Source: an uncultured Bacilli bacterium
Lineage (GTDB): Bacteria > Bacillota_I > Bacilli_A > RF39 > UBA660
DNA length: 64,000 bases
Direction of reading: 5' to 3'
Assembly: GCA_910589375.1 (NCBI GenBank)
Contig: CAJUTK010000002.1
Span: forward strand, 124,001 to 188,000
Position numbers and translations under genes: made by a program. The notes under the pieces are model-generated. The model ran no database searches. It was given only the letters and a program-made list of their open reading frames with translations, and was not told the DNA's origin. Below are positions 17,724 to 24,718 of the stretch, one piece after another. Each line of letters starts with the position of its first letter. The first letter of the stretch is position 1.

Positions 17724-18300
17724 TATTAAAATAGGGTTAGATATAGATGATACTATCTGTAATTCTTCTGAAATCTCTTTGAAATATGCTTTAGAATTTG
17801 ATAAGACATTAAGAAATACGGGAATTGTAGATGAAAATCACTATATTACAAGAGGAATGTTTGATTGGTCAAAAGAGGAAATAGAGCAATTTAGTACGCT
17901 TTATTTCGATAATACAGCATTAGAAGCAGTTCCATATCCAGGGGTAAAAGAAGCGTTTGACAAGTGGCATGAACTTGGTTATCAAATTATTTTAATAAGT
18001 GCTCGTAATGAATTCTTCTCAAATCCTAGAAAAGTAACAGAGGAGTGGCTTAAAAAATATGATTTAAAAGTAGATAAGCTTTATGTAGCAACCGACTTAA
18101 AAGACGAATGTGCAGTAGAGGAGGGTATTTCTATTTATATGGATGATATACCATCTACTTGTAAAGCAGTATTTAAAAAAGGCATTCCAACAATTAAAAT
18201 GTATTCTAGGTATACTAATAATAATCCAATAGAAAATATCCCTATGGTAAATGATTTTAAGGAATTTGCAAGTATCTTATCAAATATGTTTGAAAAATAG
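17704..18300 (+). CDS. HAD-superfamily 5'(3')-deoxyribonucleotidase-like protein (NT5C type)
   Basis: About 198 residues from the ATG at 17704; a TTG lies two codons upstream. HAD motif I is LDIDDTICN near residue 12 with both catalytic aspartates, motif II is the LISARNEF region and motif IV is the YMDDIPSTC acidic pair. NT5C-family enzymes dephosphorylate deoxynucleoside monophosphates. It overlaps gmk in a different frame, so coupled nucleotide metabolism is plausible. A terminator follows. Confidence 0.75.
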   Translation: MKNETSNIKIGLDIDDTICNSSEISLKYALEFDKTLRNTGIVDENHYITRGMFDWSKEEIEQFSTLYFDNTALEAVPYPGVKEAFDKWHELGYQIILISARNEFFSNPRKVTEEWLKKYDLKVDKLYVATDLKDECAVEEGISIYMDDIPSTCKAVFKKGIPTIKMYSRYTNNNPIENIPMVNDFKEFASILSNMFEK

Positions 18301-18320
18301 TTTCTATAACTATTTTTTTT
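18293..18320 (+). terminator. Terminator fused to the next promoter
   Basis: aaatagtt/aactattt hairpin whose T tract runs directly into ttgttataatg, the -10 box of the next gene. Confidence 0.75.
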
Positions 18321-18344
18321 TGTTATAATGAGTATGGTGAGGAT

Positions 18345-18947
18345 ATGGGTGCAAAGTATCAAAATTTAAGTCGGTTATCTAAAATGGGGATTAATACTCA
18401 TAAATTTGCTAGTTTAAAAACAGTAGAAGAGTTAGTAGAGTATGAAAAAGAAAATCCTATGTTTTCTATTCGTTTTGATAGAAATAAGGATTATAGACAA
18501 TTGCCTTTCTATAAATATAATCGAGAAGATTTTAAATCTAAAAAACAGAAAATGGATTTTTTTGAGAGTATTGTAAAAGAAGCAAATGAGAAAAAATGTT
18601 CTTTATTATGTTCTAATGGATATCAATACGATTCTATTCAAATTTGCAATTTTGTAATTATTTTTCCTTCAAAACAGGAATTTATATTAGAGTGGAGTAC
18701 TAAAGATGTAGCACTAAGGGAAATGTATGAATATCCAACTACTGTTTTAAAAGGAAATATCAAAGATGATTTAAAAGATATGGAATGGACTAATAGGCAA
18801 AAAAATAAAATAGGAACAAAAGAAATAGAGAAAATTCTTCTTTGGGCTTTTTCATTAAATATGATAAATAAGTCAATTGAAGCTACTTTGTATTCTAAAA
18901 AAGTAGGGATATTAGAACAAGAAATTGTATGTTGGCAAATAGATTAG
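18345..18947 (+). CDS. Unknown protein of 200 residues
   Basis: No recognised family. Starts MGAKYQNLSRLSKMGINTHK, then MFSIRFDRNKDYRQLPFYKY. The N-terminal ISN/SIRFD style recalls the opening of some ATP-grasp/PEP-synthase-like proteins, but no nucleotide motif follows. Cysteines are few (SLLCSNGYQYDSIQICNF). SD ggtgagg lies 5 bp before the ATG with an extended -10 about 25 bp upstream. It precedes a Nudix hydrolase gene by 10 bp and is probably cotranscribed with it. Confidence 0.55.
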   Translation: MGAKYQNLSRLSKMGINTHKFASLKTVEELVEYEKENPMFSIRFDRNKDYRQLPFYKYNREDFKSKKQKMDFFESIVKEANEKKCSLLCSNGYQYDSIQICNFVIIFPSKQEFILEWSTKDVALREMYEYPTTVLKGNIKDDLKDMEWTNRQKNKIGTKEIEKILLWAFSLNMINKSIEATLYSKKVGILEQEIVCWQID

Positions 18948-18957
18948 AGGAGTATTT

Positions 18958-19359
18958 ATGAAATATGAAAAATCGTGTGGGGCGGTTGTTTTTAATGGAG
19001 ATACTGTATTAGTAGTAAAACATCGAGCAGGCCATGTGGATTTTCCAAAAGGTCATGTAGAAGAAAATGAGACAGAGGAAGAAACTGCTATTAGAGAAGT
19101 AAAAGAGGAAACAAATATAGATATTTCTATTGCAGGATATCGAACCACAGTACATTATTCTCCTACACCAGGAGTTGAAAAAGAAGTGGTTTTCTTTCTT
19201 GCTAATAAGATTGGTGGGGAAATTATTCCACAGCTTAGTGAAGTAATAGAGGTAAAATGGATTCCTATTAGTGAAGTAGAAAAGACACTAACATATCAAA
19301 GTGCTATTGAACTTTTTAAAGAAATAGTAAGGAAAAAGGAGGAAGAAAGTGAAAAATAA
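18958..19359 (+). CDS. Nudix hydrolase, Ap4A-hydrolase-like
   Basis: 133 residues. The Nudix box is complete: GHVEENETEEETAIREVKEE, then TNID, at about residues 37-60. The short N-terminus (KSCGAVVF) and the DFPKGHVEENE run are typical of bis(5'-nucleosyl)-tetraphosphatases, which clear Ap4A and similar nucleotides. SD gaggag precedes the ATG. The 3' end overlaps the next gene by 11 bp. Confidence 0.85.
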   Translation: MKYEKSCGAVVFNGDTVLVVKHRAGHVDFPKGHVEENETEEETAIREVKEETNIDISIAGYRTTVHYSPTPGVEKEVVFFLANKIGGEIIPQLSEVIEVKWIPISEVEKTLTYQSAIELFKEIVRKKEEESEK

Positions 19360-19792
19360 TTTAAAAATGGTAATTATTGTTATAGCAGCAACTTTAATAG
19401 TAGGTCTGACTACTGTTATGACATTTACTAAAAATACAAAAGAGAAATATATAACCTTAGAGTTTACGAAGTATGATACTTTTGAGAATAAAAAAGAGAT
19501 ATATAAAACTTTAAGTGTTAAAGAAAAAGAGGTTGTTGAAGTAGATGAAGAAAATGCTATTACTATACTAGAAGTGAATGATAACAATATTAAAATTTCA
19601 AGAGAAATTTTAAAATATAGAGTTATTAGCGCTGAAGAAAGAAAATCAGAGTCTTACAAAGAAACAATTACAAAGACAGTAGAATATGGAAAAACTATTG
19701 CAATGGATGAAAATGAAAAAGATCCTTTTGGACCTGCTTACTCTGCTCCTCGGTATTCTTTTTATATTACAGTTTTGAAGCAGAAAAATTAA
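19349..19792 (+). CDS. Small membrane-anchored protein of unknown function
   Basis: 147 residues starting at GTG 19349, set by SD aaaggagg 6 bp upstream inside the Nudix gene. One N-terminal transmembrane segment (about residues 7-26) precedes an extracytoplasmic domain with no motif I recognise. Cotranscribed with the Nudix gene by overlap. It ends in a bidirectional terminator shared with htpG. Confidence 0.6.
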   Translation: MKNNLKMVIIVIAATLIVGLTTVMTFTKNTKEKYITLEFTKYDTFENKKEIYKTLSVKEKEVVEVDEENAITILEVNDNNIKISREILKYRVISAEERKSESYKETITKTVEYGKTIAMDENEKDPFGPAYSAPRYSFYITVLKQKN

Positions 19793-19805
19793 AAATTACC
19801 AAAAT

Positions 19806-19831
19806 AAAAAAGCTAATTTTATTAGCTTTTT
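19806..19831. terminator. Bidirectional terminator between the small membrane gene and htpG
   Basis: aaaaagctaa/ttagcttttt hairpin between convergent genes; its right edge touches the htpG stop codon. Confidence 0.8.
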
Positions 19832-21713
19832 ATTTTGAAATCATATCACATATTAAAGAACTTATTTCTGTTGGATTTTCAATTGACATTCCTTCAATTA
19901 AACGAGCTTGTGCATAAAGAATTTGTGTATATTTTTTAATCTCTTCTTTATCAGTTTTGTAAAGTTCTTTTAATTTTTTTGCGATAGGGTGAGAATCATT
20001 AATTTCCATAACTGCTTTTGCTTTAATTTTCTCATCAGTAGGCATAGCGCTCATAATCTTTTCCATCTCCATTGAAACGGGACCTTCAGTAGTCAAACAT
20101 ACTGGATGATTTTTTAATCTATTAGTAAATTTAACATCTGTTACTTTATCTGTTAAAGCTTCCTTCATAGCAGTAAGTAAATCTTTGTTAGATTCGTTTT
20201 CTTTCTTAATAGATTCTTTTTCTTCTTCTGTATCTAAGTCAAGATTATCTGCACATACATTCATGAATTGTTTTCCTTCATATTCCATTAAGGTTTGAAT
20301 AACAAATTCATCAGCATATTCTGTTAAATAAAGAATCTCGTAACCCTTATCTTTTACTTTTTCTACTTGTGGCAACATATCTATTTTATCGTTAGATTCT
20401 CCACTAGCATAGTAAATTTTATCTTGTCCTTCTTGCATATGTTCTAAATATTCTTTAAATGTTACCATTTTCTTTTCTTTAGAAGAGTAGAAAATCATTA
20501 AATCTTTTAATACATCCTTGTGCATACCAAATTGGTTATAAATGCCAAACTTTAATTGGAGACCAAATGCTTTGAAGAACTTTTCATAGTTTTCACGGTC
20601 TTCCTCTAACATATCTTCTAATTCTTTTTTGATTTTCTTTTCAATATTTTTGGCAATTAATTGTAATTGGCGATCATGTTGTAACATTTCACGAGAGATA
20701 TTTAAAGATAAATCACTACTATCAACAAGACCTTTTACGAAACTAAAATAATCTGGAAGTAAATCTGCGCATTTATCCATAATAAGGACACCATTAGAGT
20801 ATAGTTCTAATCCTTTTTCATATTCCTTGTTATAGAAATCATATGGTGCATGACTTGGAATATAAAGTAGGGTATGGTAACTAACATTTCCCTCTACAGA
20901 AGTATGAATTGTTTTCATAGCATCTTCATAATCAAAGAACTTTTCATGATAGAAATTTTGGTATTCTTCCTCTTTAATATCTTTTTTATCTTTTTTCCAT
21001 AATGGGATCATACTGTTAATAGTTTCTGTTTCAATTACTTTTTCATATTCATCTTCAGATCCCTCTTTTAAATGTTCATGCTCTACTTCCATTGTGATAG
21101 GGTAGCGAATATAATCAGAGTATTTCTTGATAATCCTTTGAATAGTATAAGTGTCTAAATAGTCACTATATTTTTCTTCTTCAGAATCTTCTTTTATATT
21201 TAAAATAATAGTAGTACCATTTTCTTTTTTATCTGATTCTTCAATACTATATCCATCAGCTCCACTAGATTTCCAACAATAAGATTCCTTAGAATCAATA
21301 GACTTACTGATTACAGTGATAGAATCACTTACCATGAATGCTGAATAGAAACCGACACCAAATTGACCAATGATATTGATATCTTTTTCCTCTTTATTAT
21401 TTTCTTTAAAATCTAAAGAACCACTTTTAGCAATAGTACCTAAGTTGTTTTCTAATTCTTCTTCACTCATACCACAACCATTATCAGAAATGGTTAAAGT
21501 ACGATTTTCTTTGTCAATAGAAACTTCAATTTTAAATTTGTCTCTATCAACTTTTATTGCTTTATCTGTAAGAGAACGATAATATAATTTGTCAATGGCA
21601 TCACTGGCATTAGATATCAACTCTCTTAAGAAAATTTCCTTATTTGTATAAATGGAATTAATCATTAAATCTAATAATTTTTTGGATTCTGCTTTAAATT
21701 GTTTTTTCTTCAT
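19830..21713 (-). CDS. htpG: Chaperone HtpG (Hsp90)
   Basis: 627 residues from the ATG at 21713, set by SD aggaagaagg; the frame stays open upstream but that part lies across the promoter. GHKL ATPase chaperone: ELISNASDAIDKL, DNGCGMSEEEL, GTIAKSGS and GQFGVGFYSAFM are the N-domain ATP-lid motifs; the middle-domain catalytic region is NISREMLQHDRQL. The C-terminus lacks the eukaryotic MEEVD, as expected. Regulation is visible: the promoter is embedded in a CIRCE operator (21768-21793), so HrcA repression is predicted. Confidence 0.96.
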   Translation of the reverse strand: MKKKQFKAESKKLLDLMINSIYTNKEIFLRELISNASDAIDKLYYRSLTDKAIKVDRDKFKIEVSIDKENRTLTISDNGCGMSEEELENNLGTIAKSGSLDFKENNKEEKDINIIGQFGVGFYSAFMVSDSITVISKSIDSKESYCWKSSGADGYSIEESDKKENGTTIILNIKEDSEEEKYSDYLDTYTIQRIIKKYSDYIRYPITMEVEHEHLKEGSEDEYEKVIETETINSMIPLWKKDKKDIKEEEYQNFYHEKFFDYEDAMKTIHTSVEGNVSYHTLLYIPSHAPYDFYNKEYEKGLELYSNGVLIMDKCADLLPDYFSFVKGLVDSSDLSLNISREMLQHDRQLQLIAKNIEKKIKKELEDMLEEDRENYEKFFKAFGLQLKFGIYNQFGMHKDVLKDLMIFYSSKEKKMVTFKEYLEHMQEGQDKIYYASGESNDKIDMLPQVEKVKDKGYEILYLTEYADEFVIQTLMEYEGKQFMNVCADNLDLDTEEEKESIKKENESNKDLLTAMKEALTDKVTDVKFTNRLKNHPVCLTTEGPVSMEMEKIMSAMPTDEKIKAKAVMEINDSHPIAKKLKELYKTDKEEIKKYTQILYAQARLIEGMSIENPTEISSLICDMISK

Positions 21714-21751
21714 AAAATCCTTCTTCCTAGTTGAATGATTCAACACTATAT

Positions 21752-21793
21752 ATATTAGCACTCCAAATAGCACTTGTCAAGAAAGAGTGCTAA
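21752..21793 (-). promoter_or_regulatory. htpG promoter with CIRCE operator and an extra half-site
   Basis: On the minus strand TTGACA (21780-21775), 17-bp spacer, TAATAT (21757-21752). The arm GAGTGCTAA (plus strand 21785-21793) pairs across exactly nine bases with ATAGCACTT (21767-21775), which is CIRCE geometry. A further perfect 5' half-site TTAGCACTC lies at 21755-21763, twelve bases away. HrcA binding is inferred from the known CIRCE consensus. Confidence 0.75.
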
Positions 21794-21853
21794 TAAAATA
21801 TATTTTCAAAAATAAGGCTTTATGCTATAATGTTTAAAGATAGTGGTGATAAC

Positions 21854-22363
21854 GTGTTTTTATTGATTCAAGCATTAGGATTAATCGCATTTTTATGCAC
21901 AACTGTTAGTTATTGGGGAAAGGGTAAGAAACAGATTCTTGCTATCCAAATAGTAGGAGATATCTTTTATGCGACTCATTATTTTTTGTTAGGGGCTATC
22001 ACTGGAGGGTTAACTCAGGTATTAGGTCTATTTAGAGAAACCTCTTTCTTTTGCGCTAAAACAAAAAAACAAGAAAAAATTATATTTGTTATTTTAGTTC
22101 CAATTTATTTATTCATTGGTTGTATGACTTCTACAACGATTATAGAAATATTTCCAATTTTAGCTTCTATTACTTATTGCTATACTTTAACGATGGCTGC
22201 TAATTATGTAGTGCTTGGTGGTTTAATAGATGCTATTTATTGGTTATTTTATGATATTATTTGTGGATCTTATACGGGAGCATTCGCCGATACTATTGTC
22301 ATTGTTTCGAATACCTTATCGTTAATTCATCGTAAAAAAGAAGTGAATTATTCTAGAAAGTAA
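21854..22363 (+). CDS. YgjV-family membrane protein
   Basis: About 169 residues starting at GTG 21854, chosen because ggtgat precedes it and the -10 box TATAAT at 21826 puts transcription start after the upstream ATG. Five or six hydrophobic segments make it integral to the membrane. FLCTTVSYWGKGKKQILAIQ, GDIFYATHYFLLGAITGGL and GLIDAIYWLFYDIICGSYTGA follow the YgjV pattern, a conserved family of unknown transport or sensing role. Monocistronic, with its own terminator. Confidence 0.75.
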   Translation: MFLLIQALGLIAFLCTTVSYWGKGKKQILAIQIVGDIFYATHYFLLGAITGGLTQVLGLFRETSFFCAKTKKQEKIIFVILVPIYLFIGCMTSTTIIEIFPILASITYCYTLTMAANYVVLGGLIDAIYWLFYDIICGSYTGAFADTIVIVSNTLSLIHRKKEVNYSRK

Positions 22364-22391
22364 AGGAAATGTATATAATGTTTCCTTTTTG
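22361..22391 (+). terminator. Terminator after the YgjV gene
   Basis: aaaggaaa/tttccttttt stem with an 11-base loop and T tail. Confidence 0.75.
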
Positions 22392-22433
22392 TTTACAATA
22401 TGTGCTATAATACAAGTAGATGAGGTGGGTAGT

Positions 22434-22817
22434 ATGCATTTAGAATCAAATATCATATTAGAAGATACAATTGCAAATATTTATAAGAAAATAACAGATA
22501 TTCATAACACATCTTGGAGAAGTGATTTAAAAGTAGTAAAAGGAATCGATGATAATAATTTTATTGAATATAGTAAAAAAGATTATCCAACTTTTTATAC
22601 AGTTTTAAAAAACGTAAAAAATAAAACTTATGAGTTGGAGTTTACAAATAATAAAGTAGAAGGACATATCCTGTATATATTAAAAAAAGAAGACAATAAA
22701 ACAAATCTTTCTATTACAGTAGATTTAACTTTAGTAGATGCTAAAATTAAAATGCTAGCAAAACAAAAATTGAAAAAACAGTGGAGCAAGTTTGTCAGTG
22801 ATTTATCCAAAAACTAA
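22434..22817 (+). CDS. SRPBCC/START-like ligand-binding protein
   Basis: 127 residues from the ATG at 22434, SD gaggtgggt; the open frame upstream carries the promoter. The pattern of an N-terminal strand, helix (IANIYKKITDIHNTSWRSDL), several strands and a long C-terminal helix (KIKMLAKQKLKKQWSKFVSDL) is that of polyketide-cyclase/SRPBCC proteins, which bind hydrophobic ligands. No catalytic motif is conserved in that superfamily, so the role is open. Preceded by tgtgctataat. Confidence 0.6.
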   Translation: MHLESNIILEDTIANIYKKITDIHNTSWRSDLKVVKGIDDNNFIEYSKKDYPTFYTVLKNVKNKTYELEFTNNKVEGHILYILKKEDNKTNLSITVDLTLVDAKIKMLAKQKLKKQWSKFVSDLSKN

Positions 22818-22884
22818 AAATATATTTTAGAAAAAGAGATTGTTAGAAATTTCTTTTTTTTGTTATAATGAAAGTGGTGGTAGT

Positions 22885-23643
22885 ATGAATAAAAAAGAAT
22901 TATTAAAGAAAGTAGATATTCTATATCAAATGTATAAGGAAGGTAGTCTAGGGGGAGAGCATATGCCTGAGGATGCTAATCCGAAATTATCAAAGGATTC
23001 GAAAGAAAATTATTTGTATTTTACTCTTCCTATGGCTTTAAATTATCAAAGAAATTCTTATACGTTATGGGAAAGTGCTTTACAAACTTACCAAGATGAA
23101 GAAACGAGGTTTGTTTTTTCTCCTAAAAAAGTAATAGGCTCTAGTTATGAAGAAGTACAAAAGGCTCTAGTAAAATATAGAGTAGCTCTTCAAAAAGATA
23201 AACAAACAGAAATATGGATTCATTTATGTGAGACCTTTGTAGAACTTTTTGATGGAGATATTAGAAAATTATTTGATAGTCTAGGTAATGATGTCAATAA
23301 AATTAGAGATTTTATTCAAAAAGACAACAAGAAAAAATTTCCATACTTATCAGGAACAAAAATTTGTAATTACTGGCTATATGTAATATGGCAATATACA
23401 GATAGAGACTATCCTAATCTAGAATGTTTAAATGTTGCGCCTGATACACACGTTGTAAAATCCACTTGTAAATTAGGACTCATTACGGAAGAAGAGATGG
23501 AAAGAAGCGATGTTCAACTCCTTGTTATTGATAGATGGAATGAATTATTTAAGGGAACGAAATATAGACCTATCGATATTCATACAGCTTTATGGTTATG
23601 GAGTAGAAATGGTTTCATTCCACTAGAAAATGTGTTAGAATAA
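22885..23643 (+). CDS. Unknown protein with HhH-GPD-like DNA-glycosylase signature
   Basis: 252 residues from the ATG at 22885, SD ggtggt. All-helical by appearance. Two segments resemble the helix-hairpin-helix glycosylase core: FPYLSGTKICNYWLYVIW (hairpin plus following helix) and about 30 residues later NVAPDTHVVKSTCKLGLI, where the catalytic Asp of EndoIII/MutY/OGG enzymes sits in a VDTHV-type motif. This suggests a base-excision enzyme for damaged DNA, but the spacing and the lack of an iron-sulfur loop make it uncertain. Next to an HD nucleotidase-like gene 16 bp downstream. Confidence 0.5.
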   Translation: MNKKELLKKVDILYQMYKEGSLGGEHMPEDANPKLSKDSKENYLYFTLPMALNYQRNSYTLWESALQTYQDEETRFVFSPKKVIGSSYEEVQKALVKYRVALQKDKQTEIWIHLCETFVELFDGDIRKLFDSLGNDVNKIRDFIQKDNKKKFPYLSGTKICNYWLYVIWQYTDRDYPNLECLNVAPDTHVVKSTCKLGLITEEEMERSDVQLLVIDRWNELFKGTKYRPIDIHTALWLWSRNGFIPLENVLE

Positions 23644-23658
23644 CTATCGGTGATGTAA

Positions 23659-24285
23659 ATGAATTCTTTAAAACAAAAATATGAAGGTATTTTAACATTT
23701 TATAAACAATATACAAAGTTGAATGAGTTACTTAGAACCGGTTGGGTAATGCGTCATGTACCAGCTGAACGGCTAGAATCTGTTTCTGATCATACGTTAC
23801 AAGTAGTCATGTTAGCGCATACTTTTGTCTATGAATTAGGGTTAACAGATATTGATATGAATAAATTAGCGCCTATGGCATTTTTACATGATTTAGCAGA
23901 AACAATAGTAGGAGATATTTCTGTTATTCATGTAAATACAGAAGAAGATAGAAAAAGAAAACATGAGGCTGAAATGTCTGCTATTAAAAATATTTTAGCC
24001 AGTCTAAGTCCAGAAGTGGCTACTTATTATTTTTCATTATGGATGGAATTTGAAGAAAAGAAAACACCAACTGCTCAGTTTTTATTTCAAGTAGATAAAG
24101 TAGACGCTGTTATGAAATCTTCTAATTATAGTGAAGAATACGGCATGCCAGAATTATTTCAAGAATTTTATCAAACAGAAGTAGATAGAAAAAGATTTGA
24201 AGATGGTCCATTAAAAGATTTTTTTGATTATTTGAAGGAAAGAGAATATGTGCCGGGTAGAGAATATATTAAAAAGCCTGAATAA
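23659..24285 (+). CDS. HD-domain hydrolase, YfbR-like 5'-nucleotidase type
   Basis: 208 residues. HD phosphohydrolase: the metal ligands are in SVSDHTLQV and FLHDLAETIVGD, with later Asp in QVDKVDAVM. The layout RTGWVMRHVPAERLESVSDH matches YfbR/HDDC2-type enzymes that dephosphorylate deoxynucleoside monophosphates. SD ggtgatg. Its last 38 bp overlap the DUF4186 gene. Confidence 0.8.
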   Translation: MNSLKQKYEGILTFYKQYTKLNELLRTGWVMRHVPAERLESVSDHTLQVVMLAHTFVYELGLTDIDMNKLAPMAFLHDLAETIVGDISVIHVNTEEDRKRKHEAEMSAIKNILASLSPEVATYYFSLWMEFEEKKTPTAQFLFQVDKVDAVMKSSNYSEEYGMPELFQEFYQTEVDRKRFEDGPLKDFFDYLKEREYVPGREYIKKPE

Positions 24286-24622
24286 TTCTAAATTTAGAAG
24301 CAGTTTTTCTTTAAAGCAGAAAGACTTAGAATATATAGAAAAAAAGGGATTGAGTGAAATTAGAAAACATGCTTATGACATTTTGGAAAAAAGGCTAGTC
24401 CCAGCAGATATTCTAAATGATGGAAAACAAACACCAATGAGAGGGCATCCTGTTTTTATAGCACAGCATGCAACTGCTACTTGTTGTCGTGGTTGTTTAG
24501 AGAAGTGGCACCATATTCCAAAGGGAAGAGAAATAACTAGACAAGAATTAGACTATATTGTAGAAGTTATTATGATGTGGATAAAATTACAATTACAGAA
24601 AAAAAGTGGCTCCATTTTTTAA
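24248..24622 (+). CDS. DUF4186 family protein
   Basis: 124 residues. The conserved core GKQTPMRGHPVFIAQHATAT followed by CCRGCLEKWHHIPKG is diagnostic of DUF4186, a small family of unknown function with conserved His and Cys residues that could bind a metal. ATG 24248 lies inside the upstream HD gene and no good SD is visible, so a later start is possible, though residues from KFRSSFSLKQKDLEYI on are conserved. Coupled to the HD gene. Confidence 0.8.
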   Translation: MCRVENILKSLNNSKFRSSFSLKQKDLEYIEKKGLSEIRKHAYDILEKRLVPADILNDGKQTPMRGHPVFIAQHATATCCRGCLEKWHHIPKGREITRQELDYIVEVIMMWIKLQLQKKSGSIF

Positions 24623-24624
24623 TA
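24602..24624 (+). terminator. Weak terminator inside the 3' end of the DUF4186 gene
   Basis: aaaaa(g)tgg/ccattttt hairpin with a T tail that covers the last codons; the next gene's -10 box follows within 10 bp. Confidence 0.5.
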
Positions 24625-24631
24625 TTTGTGT

Positions 24632-24716
24632 TATAATGGATAAGTCAATGTGTGGCATTAGAAAGTGCGTAAATCCGGTTGATGGATTACGTCTTTTTTA
24701 TGCATTGAAGGAGGTT
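24632..24716 (+). promoter_or_regulatory. Promoter and attenuator-like leader of the MATE-kinase fusion gene
   Basis: TATAAT at 24632-24637 (extended by tgtgt) starts a leader of about 75 bases. A small hairpin (gcat/gtgc) is followed by a terminator-type hairpin at 24666-24691 (cgtaaatcc/ggattacg) and T6 at 24694-24699, all before the SD gaagga. A terminator between promoter and start codon with no gene in between is the layout of an attenuator or small riboswitch. It matches no riboswitch class I know. Confidence 0.55.
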
Positions 24717-24718
24717 TT

